This document shows, piece after piece, positions 8,002 through 17,494 of a stretch of DNA of 64,000 nucleotides; position 1 is the stretch's first letter; each line of letters opens with the position of its first letter. Origin of the DNA: Cellulosilyticum lentocellum DSM 5427 (lineage in GTDB: Bacteria > Bacillota > Clostridia > Lachnospirales > Cellulosilyticaceae); assembly GCF_000178835.2 (NCBI RefSeq), contig NC_015275.1, positions 2,749,001-2,813,000 of the forward strand. Direction: 5' to 3'. The notes under the pieces were generated by a model. It had not been told where the DNA came from, did not search any database, and saw nothing but the letters and a program-made list of their open reading frames with translations. The translations under genes were made by a program, and so were the position numbers.

Positions 8002-9009
8002 TTATGCCAATTGACTCATTTGTTTTAAATGTACTTTAATAGCACTCATCGATTCTCGTAAGTCAATAGCCGCTACAAAAATTTGATGTTGATCTAGCAT
8101 ATATTCTTCAATATAAGTAGATTCTATAGAAGGGTATAGTAATAAACCACTTATTGTTTCGTCAGATTTCATACTATTTTCACGAACTGAGTAAAAAGTT
8201 TTCTTCATTTCTTGTAATAAGAAACTCTTATGCTCTGTTGCTTTTTGATTAATAAAGAGCTCTGGATAAAAACAGGTATGTACAAGCATAATCTTATCTT
8301 CTCGAAGTAAAATCAAATCGCTATCTACTTCCTCTTCATCCGCTATTTTTTCATAACTCACATCTACACCATGACATTCTGTTTCAAAAAAACGATAAAT
8401 ACACTGCTTATACAAATGATTAAAAATAACTTCATTTAAATAACCTTTACCGGTATTTATATCTAAGTGGATTCCTTTAAAAATCATATATCCAATCTGA
8501 ATTAGCATTTTATAAGGAAATTTGTTCTTCTCGTAGCTTAATTTTCCCCATGCCACACAGTCTAAAGCAATATCTTGTACTTCATTAAATGAAATGAGAA
8601 GTCTTTTAAAGTTTTTACGTTGCTGAGAAGCTATACGTCCTCTTTTTAAAATTAAAAGACATAAGGCTTTTAACACTTGATTATAGATGTTATCTACACT
8701 AAATTCATCATAGTGACAATAAACTTGTCTACTCACCTGTGTTTTAAGACGTATAGTTTCGTGAATATCAATTTTACCTCTCAGTACTTGCAAGAGTCCC
8801 TCACCTTCTACATATTCTTTGTATAGTCCCCTTTTAAATTGTCTTGTGATTCCTTCCAATAAAATAGCTGATAAAAGTGCCTCAATTTGATCAAACGACT
8901 CCGCACCTAAAGCCTCGGGGGTAATTTTATTTAAATCACGAAAGCTATAACACAACATATGGTATAAATTAATATTAGGTATTTGTTGTAGCATTTCTCC
9001 TTTATGCAT
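8002..9009 (-). CDS. McrC-like protein with a degraded nuclease motif
   Basis: 335 residues. The N-terminal two thirds match McrC/LlaJI partners: RGLYKEYVEGEGLLQVLRGK at about 60-79, then HYDEFSVDNIYNQVLK and a helical core. In McrC the C-terminal PD-(D/E)xK nuclease reads PD...DxK. Here the strand is DSDLILL (Asp231) but the DxK strand reads MLVHTCFY, so His244 and Cys246 stand where Asp and Lys are expected. It overlaps the mcrB-like gene by 8 bases, the usual tight coupling. It is probably a structural partner of the AAA+ GTPase without DNA cleavage. The family call is good; the loss of catalysis is read from alignment by eye. Confidence 0.82.
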   Translation of the reverse strand: MHKGEMLQQIPNINLYHMLCYSFRDLNKITPEALGAESFDQIEALLSAILLEGITRQFKRGLYKEYVEGEGLLQVLRGKIDIHETIRLKTQVSRQVYCHYDEFSVDNIYNQVLKALCLLILKRGRIASQQRKNFKRLLISFNEVQDIALDCVAWGKLSYEKNKFPYKMLIQIGYMIFKGIHLDINTGKGYLNEVIFNHLYKQCIYRFFETECHGVDVSYEKIADEEEVDSDLILLREDKIMLVHTCFYPELFINQKATEHKSFLLQEMKKTFYSVRENSMKSDETISGLLLYPSIESTYIEEYMLDQHQIFVAAIDLRESMSAIKVHLKQMSQLA

Positions 9010-9970
9010 ACTGCAATGCCCCTCTTAATACCTTTACATAAGTAGAGAACTTCTCATAATTTTCTCCCCAATATTCTTCTAAAAGCGGAACAATTTCACA
9101 TTCAATAATTTCATAAAGTTCTTCATCACTACCATTATTAAGATCCGAAAAGTAACTGTGTCCTATACGAAAACCTCTTCCTAAAGATTCATCTTGTGTA
9201 ATAGCTTCATTGATTTGCATAATCACCTGAATCACACGCGAAAGCTTTGTATGTTCAAACTGTTTCATATACCTTTCAAAATTTCCACCAAAAGCTGGAT
9301 CAATTTCAATAAAACTAAATCGTCTACGTAAAGCATAGTCCATTACCGCTAAACTTCTATCAGCTGTATTCATTAAACCAATAATATATAAATTACTTGG
9401 GATATAAAAACGTTCTTTTGAATACGTTGTTTCTATAGCAAATTTCTTATCTCTTTTATCTGCTTCAATTAAAAGGAGTAATTCTCCAAAAATTTTACTC
9501 AAGTTTCCTCTATTAATCTCATCAATAATAAAGAAATAAGGATTTTCCATGTCATCTTTTGCCTTTTGGCAAAAAGTATAAAATAAACCTTTCTCTAGAT
9601 TAAAGCCTCCTGTTTCATTAGGTCTAAAACCCATAACAAAGTCTTCATACGCATAATTTTGGTGAAATTGGATCATTGCAACGCGATCATCGTCCTTTTT
9701 ACCAATGAGGGAGTAGGCCAGCCTCTTAGCTAAAAAGGTTTTTCCAACTCCAGGTGCCCCTTGTAAAATAATATTCTTTTTGCGATCTAACCTTCTAATC
9801 ATCTGTACATACTTTTCCTTTGAAATATAAGCTTCTGATAAAAAGTCTTCGCTAGTATAGTTAGTCTTTACTGCCATATAAACAGGGTCTACCGTTTCTG
9901 GTTCAACCTTTCGACCAGTATTTTTGGCATAAGGGGACACATAGATTGACTCATTATTTTCTTCTATCAT
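9002..9970 (-). CDS. McrB-like AAA+ GTPase without a DNA-recognition domain
   Basis: 322 residues. Walker A is GAPGVGKT (71-78), Walker B FFIIDE (146-151) followed by INRGNLSKIFGELL, and MNTADRS (200-206) is the McrB-specific motif associated with GTP use. Arg-rich DYALRRRF follows. E. coli McrB has about 160 extra N-terminal residues that bind methylated DNA; here only about 45 non-AAA residues precede the motor. The stop overlaps the start of the McrC-like gene. With the altered McrC this suggests a motor complex with a role other than classic modified-DNA cleavage, or a decayed one. Confidence 0.85.
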   Translation of the reverse strand: MIEENNESIYVSPYAKNTGRKVEPETVDPVYMAVKTNYTSEDFLSEAYISKEKYVQMIRRLDRKKNIILQGAPGVGKTFLAKRLAYSLIGKKDDDRVAMIQFHQNYAYEDFVMGFRPNETGGFNLEKGLFYTFCQKAKDDMENPYFFIIDEINRGNLSKIFGELLLLIEADKRDKKFAIETTYSKERFYIPSNLYIIGLMNTADRSLAVMDYALRRRFSFIEIDPAFGGNFERYMKQFEHTKLSRVIQVIMQINEAITQDESLGRGFRIGHSYFSDLNNGSDEELYEIIECEIVPLLEEYWGENYEKFSTYVKVLRGALQYA

Positions 9971-10117
9971 TTATATTTCTCCTTTTATTATAAGTGCTTT
10001 AAAGTCATTTTTAAAAATATAGTATTTTAAAAATTATATATTATTCATTATATTTTATCATACTGTAACTACCTTTTATAGTGCTAAAAAACACTAAAGT
10101 TTATGATTTACTTTAAC

Positions 10118-10143
10118 AAAAAAAGCCAACCTTAAAGATTGGC
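10118..10143 (-). terminator. Terminator of dbpA
   Basis: On the minus strand GCCAATC pairs with GGTTGGC around TTTAA, followed by seven T. Confidence 0.85.
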
Positions 10144-10155
10144 TCATTTCACCTA

Positions 10156-11589
10156 TTAGTCTACTTTACTTACGCGTCGCATTCTCCCTTTTATAGGTGT
10201 TGTTTGTAATAGTTTAAATACTTTCTCTCCTTTTCCATTTAAAATTTCTACATAAGTAGAGATATCTTGAAGGTTAATAATACCGATATCCTCTGCAGTT
10301 ATTCCTGGTAAATGACATAAGGTTCCCACGATATCTACAGGACGCATTTTAGTTTTTTTGCCTGCATTAATATGCAGCTTCATGATTTCTTGATTTAAAA
10401 CTTCTCCCTTAGTTTCCTTAAACTGCAAGGGTTGTTTCATTTTTTCTTCGAAGGCTTTTTTAGCACTTGCTATTTCCTCTTCTCTATACGCTGTTCGCAT
10501 AGGAATTTTCCTCATAGTATAACTTTCAATAACTGCTAGATTTCTTTTATCCTCTGGCTGGATGAATATAAATGTCTTGCCACTTCTTCCTGCCCTTCCT
10601 GTACGTCCCATACGGTGCACATAATTTTCCGCTTGCTCTGGTACATCAAAGTTAATGACATGAGTAATATGGTCAATATCAATCCCTCTAGCCGCTACAT
10701 CTGTGGCTACTAAATAGCGAAATCGTCCTTTCCTAAAATCCTCCATAACTGCAAAACGTTGTTTTTGTTCCATATCACCATGTATTTTACCAACACCATA
10801 GTTCAAATCATTAAGTCTCTTCCATACCATTTCAACTCGCTCTTTACGATTACAAAAAATAATACAGCTTTCTGGATTTTCCACAATGGTTACTGCCTCT
10901 AGTACCGCTAGTTTTGTTTGCTCATGAGTTTCTATTCCAATTTCCTCAATATTATTAGGCTTTGATAAGTCAGTAGTTATATGAATGGTTTTAGGTGTCC
11001 TAAGATACTTTTCACACAGCTGCTGGATATGAGGTGCCATAGTAGCAGAAAATAATAAGGTAACACGATTCAAAGGAAGCGCCGCTATAATGCTTTCTAC
11101 TTGATCAATAAACCCCATGCGTAGCATTTCATCAGCTTCATCAATCACCAAATAACTTATATGCGATGCTTCTAACGTACCTCTTTCTAGATGATCTAAA
11201 ACACGTCCAGGTGTCCCTACTACTACATGTGTTTTTTGGCTCAATTCTTTTTGTTGCACCTCAAAAGGTGCCTTTCCATACAAGCCTACTGCTTTAATTC
11301 TCTTAAAGCGACCTATCTGAAAAAAATCCTCTTTGACTTGAATAGCTAGTTCTCTTGTTGGCGTTAAAACCAAAGCCTGAGGTTTATTTTCTTCCCATAT
11401 GACTTCCTGACAAATAGGAATAGCAAAGGCTGCTGTTTTTCCACTTCCTGTTTGTGACTGAACAATTAAATCCTGCTTTCTTAAGACTTCAGGAATAACC
11501 CGTTCTTGCACTGGTGTAGGCTTATTAAAGCCTAATAACGTAGCGGCTTTTAATAAGCTTTTTTCTAATCCGTAGTTTTTAAATGACAT
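10156..11589 (-). CDS. dbpA: DEAD-box RNA helicase DbpA (YxiN-type)
   Basis: 477 residues, the length of B. subtilis YxiN/DbpA. The order is Q motif (FNKPTPVQ, 21-28), Walker A SQTGSGKT (45-52), PTRELA, TPGRVLDHLE, VIDEADEML, SATMAP, then HRMGRTGRAGR. From about residue 400 there is the DbpA RNA-binding domain (MRPVDIVGTLCHLPGI, then DISTYVEI), which targets hairpin 92 of 23S rRNA. The role is late 50S assembly. GGAAGAG precedes the start. The following 182-aa gene lies upstream with only 22 bases between, so both may share a transcript. Confidence 0.93.
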   Translation of the reverse strand: MSFKNYGLEKSLLKAATLLGFNKPTPVQERVIPEVLRKQDLIVQSQTGSGKTAAFAIPICQEVIWEENKPQALVLTPTRELAIQVKEDFFQIGRFKRIKAVGLYGKAPFEVQQKELSQKTHVVVGTPGRVLDHLERGTLEASHISYLVIDEADEMLRMGFIDQVESIIAALPLNRVTLLFSATMAPHIQQLCEKYLRTPKTIHITTDLSKPNNIEEIGIETHEQTKLAVLEAVTIVENPESCIIFCNRKERVEMVWKRLNDLNYGVGKIHGDMEQKQRFAVMEDFRKGRFRYLVATDVAARGIDIDHITHVINFDVPEQAENYVHRMGRTGRAGRSGKTFIFIQPEDKRNLAVIESYTMRKIPMRTAYREEEIASAKKAFEEKMKQPLQFKETKGEVLNQEIMKLHINAGKKTKMRPVDIVGTLCHLPGITAEDIGIINLQDISTYVEILNGKGEKVFKLLQTTPIKGRMRRVSKVD

Positions 11590-11611
11590 GCTCTTCTTCC
11601 TTCTCTATAGG

Positions 11612-12160
11612 TTAATCCTCAAATTCCATAATCATTTCTTTCATCATGAAAGTTAGTTCTCCTGCATCTAATACACGTTCTGCCCAAGAATGACTTTTAT
11701 TTTCTCCGTCAAAATAAAGGACTTCATCAAATAGATATTCTCCCTCGATATATCTAATAAGCATCCCATAAATCATATGGTTACCTAGTTCTAATTCTCC
11801 CATATCCACTTCCTTACCTTTTTTAAACCTACCATTAAATAGCTGTAATTGCCCTTCATATACGACTGCAAATGAAACAAATAATCCATGAGTTTCATCC
11901 TCTTCTAGATAATGATGAATCCTATTTAACTTTTGCTCTATAGACATATGAGCTGCTAATAGCTCATAGCGGTTCATATAATGTTTACCATCGTCCTCAT
12001 CTTCAAAAGTAAAAATCAAAGCTGCTTCTTCACAATCTGCCAATCTTATCATACCATCAAAATCATAAGTGTCTTCTTTAAAGTTCAAGGCTTCTATTTC
12101 ACCTTGCATCTGTTCTTTCTTCATTGCTTGTCTCTCACTTTCTTTTACTTCTATCATCAT
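11612..12160 (-). CDS. Acidic protein of unknown function
   Basis: 182 residues, very acidic, with no signal peptide or membrane helix. It is not recognised; it has a regular mixed alpha/beta look (EEAALIFTFEDEDDGKHY, then LFVSFAVVYEGQLQLF). The upstream ATG pair at 12160 has no clear ribosome site. The ATG at 12124 (13th residue) has GTGAGAG close by and may be the true start. It sits between a YczE-like membrane protein and dbpA, all on the minus strand with short gaps, so it is likely part of an operon. Confidence 0.7.
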   Translation of the reverse strand: MMIEVKESERQAMKKEQMQGEIEALNFKEDTYDFDGMIRLADCEEAALIFTFEDEDDGKHYMNRYELLAAHMSIEQKLNRIHHYLEEDETHGLFVSFAVVYEGQLQLFNGRFKKGKEVDMGELELGNHMIYGMLIRYIEGEYLFDEVLYFDGENKSHSWAERVLDAGELTFMMKEMIMEFED

Positions 12161-12195
12161 TTAACTGATACTTTTCATTTTATCTTATTTAATGA

Positions 12196-12858
12196 TCACA
12201 TTTGTCCACTTTGGCTTTGCCCATCTGCTCCACCTTGCTCCTTTAAAAAGCCACTTACAAGGTGGTCTATCTTAGGAAAGAAAAAATCCATTAAAGGGCC
12301 TAAAAAAGCAACACATAGTACAGTCCCTATACCGATAACACCACCTAAGCTCATTCCTAATACCATATAAATGATATCAACACTCATGCGAATAATGGTA
12401 TAGGATTTCTTTAAGCGCTTTACTAAAGCTAAGTAAATTAAATCATTAGGCGCCACACCTATCTTTGAACTTTTTAAAATAGGAAAACCTATAGATACAA
12501 TGACACAGGCCATCATAAAAATGATTATTTTGATACTTAGAGAATAACTACTAAGTGCCAAAGGGTTTAATAGCTTTAAAACACCATCTAGTGCAATACC
12601 TGCACCTATGATACATAAAAAAGTTCCTATTTTAATTTGTTTTCGATCCAAGAGAAAAAGGACGCCTAAAAAGATAAGCGTCAATAACCTATTAGCAGTT
12701 CCTGGAGAAACAGCTAGCGCCCTAGCTACTCCTTGTGTAAATAAAGTAAATGGATCTGAACCTAAATTTAAACTTAAAAATAAAGCTACCCCCACTTGAA
12801 TAACGATTAATCCTACAAACCAAACCATCATCTGCTTCGCAATTTGTTTGCTTTTCAC
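12196..12858 (-). CDS. YczE/YitT-like integral membrane protein
   Basis: 220 residues with about five to six membrane helices. The motif LNLGSDPFTLFTQGVARAL near residues 29-48 and the later GVAPNDLIYLALVK repeat it, which is typical of YczE/YyaS/YitT proteins. Function in the family is largely unknown; YczE affects lipopeptide production in Bacillus. The start is GTG, with GGGAG nine bases upstream. The C-terminus is a short polar Gly/Gln tail. The gene follows polC closely (48 bases). Confidence 0.8.
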   Translation of the reverse strand: MKSKQIAKQMMVWFVGLIVIQVGVALFLSLNLGSDPFTLFTQGVARALAVSPGTANRLLTLIFLGVLFLLDRKQIKIGTFLCIIGAGIALDGVLKLLNPLALSSYSLSIKIIIFMMACVIVSIGFPILKSSKIGVAPNDLIYLALVKRLKKSYTIIRMSVDIIYMVLGMSLGGVIGIGTVLCVAFLGPLMDFFFPKIDHLVSGFLKEQGGADGQSQSGQM

Positions 12859-12906
12859 TTTTCTATTCTCCCTGTTTTATCTCTATCACCATGAACGATT
12901 AAGCCT

Positions 12907-15900
12907 TTAAAATGACATGGCACTTAATAAATCTAATTGATTAGATTCTGTTAAATCACCTAATATACCTAGTTCTGACATTTTATCTGTCACTGTCTTA
13001 CTTACTTTAGCACGATTCCTAAAGTCTTCTTTGGATAAAAATGGACCATCTTTAACTGCTTCTACTACAGCTTCTGCTGCTTTTTCTCCTAGACCATCTA
13101 TTGAACTTAACGAAGGCATAATCTTCCCATCAATAATTTGGAATCTCTTGTCATCTGCTCTAGTTATATCTATTGGCATAAACTCAATCCCCCTTGCATA
13201 CATCTCTTGAACAATACGCATATCCTTTAAAGTATCTTGCTCTTTCGCTGATTGATTTTCTTTTCCCTTAAGCATGAGCTCCTTCATATGATATTCTAAA
13301 CGTTCTTTCCCTAAACACATGGTCTCATAAGAAAAAGCTGACGCACGAATACTAAAGAAAGCGGTGTAATAAGCAAGTGGATAAAAAATCTTATACCAAG
13401 CAATACGCCAAGCCATCATAACATACGCTGCCGCATGGGCCTTAGGGAACATGTATTTAATTTTTTTACAAGACCAAATATACCAATCAGGTACGCCATT
13501 TTCTAGCATAGCTTCTTCCCATTCTGGTTTTAAGCCCTTCCCTTTACGAACACTTTCCATAATGGTAAAGGATAGTCCCTTATCCATTCCTTGATTAATT
13601 AAATAAGTCATAATATCGTCACGGGTACAAATAACAGTCGAAATGGTTCCTCTGCCTTCTTCAATCAAGGTTTGAGCATTACCTAGCCACACGTCTGTAC
13701 CGTGAGATAACCCAGAAATACGCACTAGGTCTGAAAAGCTCTGAGGCTTTGCATCTAATAACATCTGAATAACAAAGTCTGTTCCAAACTCTGGAATTCC
13801 TAAAGAACCTAGCTTAATTCCCCCAATATCTTCTGGCTTAATGCCTAAGGCCGTCGTACTATGAAAAAGTGACATAACGTCCTTATCATCTAACTTAATT
13901 GTCTTTGCATCTATACCAGTCAAATCCTCAAGGCGACGAATCATGGTAGGATCATCATGGCCTAGAATATCTAGTTTTAATAGATTATGGTCGATGGAGT
14001 GATACTCAAAGTGAGTGGTAATAATCGGTGTCATTACATCATTTGCAGGATGCTGCACAGCTGTAAATTCATAAATATCACGGTCATGTGGTACTACAAT
14101 AATCCCTCCTGGATGTTGCCCTGTGGTACGTTTAACCCCTGTACACCCTTCTGCAATACGCTTCATTTCTGCTCTTCTCTTGTGAATATCACGCTCTTCA
14201 TAGTACTTATAAACATAAGCAAAAGCTGTTTTTTCTGCTAGCGTACCTATTGTTCCTGCTCTAAAGGCTTTCCCCTCTCCAAAGATAACTTCTACATACT
14301 TATGGGCTTTCGCTTGGTAATCACCAGAGAAGTTAAGGTCAATATCCGGCTCTTTATCACCTTTGAAACCAAGAAAGGTTTCAAAAGGAATATCATGGCC
14401 TTCTTTTAAAAGTTCATGACCACACTTAGGACAAGTAGCATCTGGCATATCGCATCCTGAACGTCCTGCATAAGCACGTACTTCTTCGGATTCAAAATCC
14501 ACATAGTGGCACTGTGGGCAAATATAATGTGGTGCTAGTGGATTAACCTCTGTAATACCTGACATCGTTGCTGCAAAAGAAGACCCTACAGATCCCCTTG
14601 AACCTACAAGGTAACCATGGTCATTAGAATCCCATACTAATTTTTGAGCAATGATATACATTACAGCAAAACCATTAGAAATAATGGAATTAAGCTCTCT
14701 TTCTAATCGCTCTACTACAACTGGATGTAATTCTGGTCCATAAATCTCATGGGCCTTATCGTAACAAATCTGCGTCAGGGTAGCATCTGAATCTGGAATT
14801 TCTGGTGGACATTTATAAGGTAACACTGGAGAAATCTTTTCAATTTGTTCATTAATCAGCTGCGTATTGGTAATAACCACTTCTTTCGCTTTCTCACTTC
14901 CTAAATATTTGAATTCTTCTAGCATTTCTTCTGTGGTACGTAAATAAACAGGTGGCTGATCATCAGCATCTTTAAAGCCTTTGCCCGCCATAATAATACG
15001 CCTATAGATTTCATCTTCTGGGTCTAAAAAGTGAACATCACAAGTAGCCACTACAGGCTTATTATAGTGCTCCCCTAGTTCTACAACACGCTTATTATAC
15101 TGTCTTAAGTCTTCTTCTGTCTCAGCTGTATATTTATCACTTCTGAGCATAAAACTATTATTTCCAATCGGCTGAATTTCAAGGTAATCATAAAAGCTTA
15201 CTAATCTGGCCAGTTCGGTTTCTTCTTTTTCTCTTAAAATAGCTTGAAAGATTTCACCCGCTTCACAAGCTGAACCAATAATAAGTCCTTCTCTATGCTT
15301 TTGAATGAGACTTTTTGGCATACGTGGTCTACGATTAAAATAATCTAAGTGAGATGCTGATACTAAACGATTCAGATTAATACGTCCTATTTCATTCTTC
15401 ACTAAAATAACCCCATGATAAGTAGGTAACTTCTTAATATAATCTGGTGAAATCTCTACCATATCATTAATAGCATCTAGGGTTGTAACACCCTTTTCCT
15501 GTAGCATCTCTATAAAGCGTACAAAGATTTCACCTGTAGCTGTCGCATCATCTACCGCTCTATGGTGATTTTCTAAGCTAATATCTAAATGCTTGGCCAC
15601 GTTGTTTAACTTAAAATTACCTAAGTGTGGCATTAAAATACGTGCTAGGGCTACCGTATCCATTACTGTAAAGTCTGCTGCTAGGCCCTGCTCTTTGGCA
15701 TTTGCTTCTATAAAACTCATATCAAAATCAGCATTGTGAGCTACCATGACACATCCCTCACAAAAAGCTAAAAATTGTGGTAATAGCACTTCTATGGTTT
15801 CTGCCTCCATAACCATCCTATCATTGATTCCTGTTAATTTCTCAATTTGATAAGGAATAGGCACTTTAGGATTGACGAATTCACTAAAGGTATCTACAAT

Positions 15901-17304
15901 TTGACCACCTACGACTTTAACCGCCCCTATTTCTATGATACGGTTCATTTTAGGGCTAAATCCTGTGGTTTCTAAGTCAAAAACCACATAACTCTCCATT
16001 AGGCTTTGGTTTTTAGAATTCGTCACGACTTCCTTTAAGTCATCTACAAAGTATGCTTCTACACCATAAATCACCTTAAAAGGCTCATCCTTTGACACAC
16101 AATGATTCGCAATAGGAAAAGCTTGAAGACAGCCATGATCAGTAATGGCAATTGCTGGCATTCCCCATGCTTTGGCACGGTCAATCATCTGATGAATATC
16201 GACTACACTATCCATATCACTCATCATGGTATGGAGGTGTAATTCTACACGTTTTTCCTCACTGGTATCCATACGTTTGGTTGTAAAATCAGGAATAGCT
16301 TTAATGCCTTTAATAGAAGCAATGCCTATTTCTCTATCAAATTTATCAAAAAGCGCCATTCCTTTAAGACGATAAAATCCACCTTTTTTAAGCTTACCTA
16401 ATACATCGCCTAATTCATCATTTTTAACAAAGAGTTTAGCGGTTATGGTATCTGTAAAGTCTGTTATATCAAACATAATAATGGTTTTTTCCATACGAAT
16501 CTCTCTTGTATCAATACTTAAGACTTTACCACGGATAACGACTTCTCCAATTTCATCTACTAATTCTTCAATTGGAGTTAAATCACCTTCACATTCACGT
16601 CCATAAAAAACATCTGGATCAAGGGGTACCTTTTTACGTGTCATACGTACTTCTTTTTGTTCTTTCACTTCCGCTGTTTCCTTAGCGCTTTCTCTTACTG
16701 TTTCTTCTTCTAATGGCTGAATTTGACTCATTACAGAGGTTACTTCTCGTTTTAATTGATTTTGATTTTCCTCTACATAAGCCAGTGGATTACTACTAGC
16801 TTTATATTCAAACTGCACACCCAATTGCAACTGAAAGCGTTCCATAAAAATCTTTTCTAGAAAAGGCTTTAAGGGCTCTGTTTTTTTACGTGCCACAAAA
16901 CTATTATCTATTTCTATAAAAAGCTGCTTGGCAGCTACACGCCAAACGGCATTTTTGACAATTGCATAAACCATTTCGCTTTTTTCTTCTATTTCTAAAA
17001 GTAAATTCTGCTTATAAGCTTCTACAATATACGCTGGTGTATACGCTTCTGATAACTCGTAAGATTCTACTAAAGTAATAGAGAGAGGCGCGGTTTTAAA
17101 AAGTTGGTCTTTAATGGCCCTCTGCATTTTTAAAAGCATAGGACGATTAAGAAGTTCTTTACTGCTTAAATAAATTTCTAAATGCTCAGTAGCTTGTTCA
17201 AATACAACTTTTTTAATCCCTACGGGTTCAAAAAGCTGCTGAAGCTTATCATCTACTTTTAGTTCTGTTAATACTTCAAAAAAAGCTCTTACTTCTGTTT
17301 CCAT
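12907..17304 (-). CDS. polC: DNA polymerase III alpha subunit, Gram-positive PolC
   Basis: About 1465 residues, full length. The order is an N-terminal region, an OB fold at about 235-340, a split PHP domain beginning with HLH near 356, an inserted DEDD proofreading exonuclease beginning FDLETTG with Asp443 and Glu445, the rest of PHP, then the polymerase with PDIDLNFSG (Asp987 and Asp989) and a zinc-binding CPQC...CPKCG segment before it. It is the replicative leading-strand polymerase of Firmicutes. The ATG at 17304 is preferred because the GTG at 17313 lies inside the ribosome-like TAGGTGAG; both are possible. Confidence 0.97.
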   Translation of the reverse strand: METEVRAFFEVLTELKVDDKLQQLFEPVGIKKVVFEQATEHLEIYLSSKELLNRPMLLKMQRAIKDQLFKTAPLSITLVESYELSEAYTPAYIVEAYKQNLLLEIEEKSEMVYAIVKNAVWRVAAKQLFIEIDNSFVARKKTEPLKPFLEKIFMERFQLQLGVQFEYKASSNPLAYVEENQNQLKREVTSVMSQIQPLEEETVRESAKETAEVKEQKEVRMTRKKVPLDPDVFYGRECEGDLTPIEELVDEIGEVVIRGKVLSIDTREIRMEKTIIMFDITDFTDTITAKLFVKNDELGDVLGKLKKGGFYRLKGMALFDKFDREIGIASIKGIKAIPDFTTKRMDTSEEKRVELHLHTMMSDMDSVVDIHQMIDRAKAWGMPAIAITDHGCLQAFPIANHCVSKDEPFKVIYGVEAYFVDDLKEVVTNSKNQSLMESYVVFDLETTGFSPKMNRIIEIGAVKVVGGQIVDTFSEFVNPKVPIPYQIEKLTGINDRMVMEAETIEVLLPQFLAFCEGCVMVAHNADFDMSFIEANAKEQGLAADFTVMDTVALARILMPHLGNFKLNNVAKHLDISLENHHRAVDDATATGEIFVRFIEMLQEKGVTTLDAINDMVEISPDYIKKLPTYHGVILVKNEIGRINLNRLVSASHLDYFNRRPRMPKSLIQKHREGLIIGSACEAGEIFQAILREKEETELARLVSFYDYLEIQPIGNNSFMLRSDKYTAETEEDLRQYNKRVVELGEHYNKPVVATCDVHFLDPEDEIYRRIIMAGKGFKDADDQPPVYLRTTEEMLEEFKYLGSEKAKEVVITNTQLINEQIEKISPVLPYKCPPEIPDSDATLTQICYDKAHEIYGPELHPVVVERLERELNSIISNGFAVMYIIAQKLVWDSNDHGYLVGSRGSVGSSFAATMSGITEVNPLAPHYICPQCHYVDFESEEVRAYAGRSGCDMPDATCPKCGHELLKEGHDIPFETFLGFKGDKEPDIDLNFSGDYQAKAHKYVEVIFGEGKAFRAGTIGTLAEKTAFAYVYKYYEERDIHKRRAEMKRIAEGCTGVKRTTGQHPGGIIVVPHDRDIYEFTAVQHPANDVMTPIITTHFEYHSIDHNLLKLDILGHDDPTMIRRLEDLTGIDAKTIKLDDKDVMSLFHSTTALGIKPEDIGGIKLGSLGIPEFGTDFVIQMLLDAKPQSFSDLVRISGLSHGTDVWLGNAQTLIEEGRGTISTVICTRDDIMTYLINQGMDKGLSFTIMESVRKGKGLKPEWEEAMLENGVPDWYIWSCKKIKYMFPKAHAAAYVMMAWRIAWYKIFYPLAYYTAFFSIRASAFSYETMCLGKERLEYHMKELMLKGKENQSAKEQDTLKDMRIVQEMYARGIEFMPIDITRADDKRFQIIDGKIMPSLSSIDGLGEKAAEAVVEAVKDGPFLSKEDFRNRAKVSKTVTDKMSELGILGDLTESNQLDLLSAMSF

Positions 17305-17395
17305 TCTACTCACCTATACCTTCTTTACTAACGCGCTCTTTATCTTTTTTATTATATACTATTTGGTTTAGGGTTAAAAGAGGAGGTTAAGTAAC

Positions 17396-17430
17396 AAAAA
17401 AGCAAAGAAGTTCCTAACTACTTCTTTGCT
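17396..17430 (-). terminator. Terminator of the siroheme reductase gene
   Basis: AGCAAAGAAGT at 17401-17411 pairs with ACTTCTTTGCT at 17420-17430; a run of T follows on the minus strand. Confidence 0.85.
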
Positions 17431-17494
17431 CTTCTATTACTTACTTATAATAAACATCCTTTATTACTATGACTACTGACATACCATTAAATGA

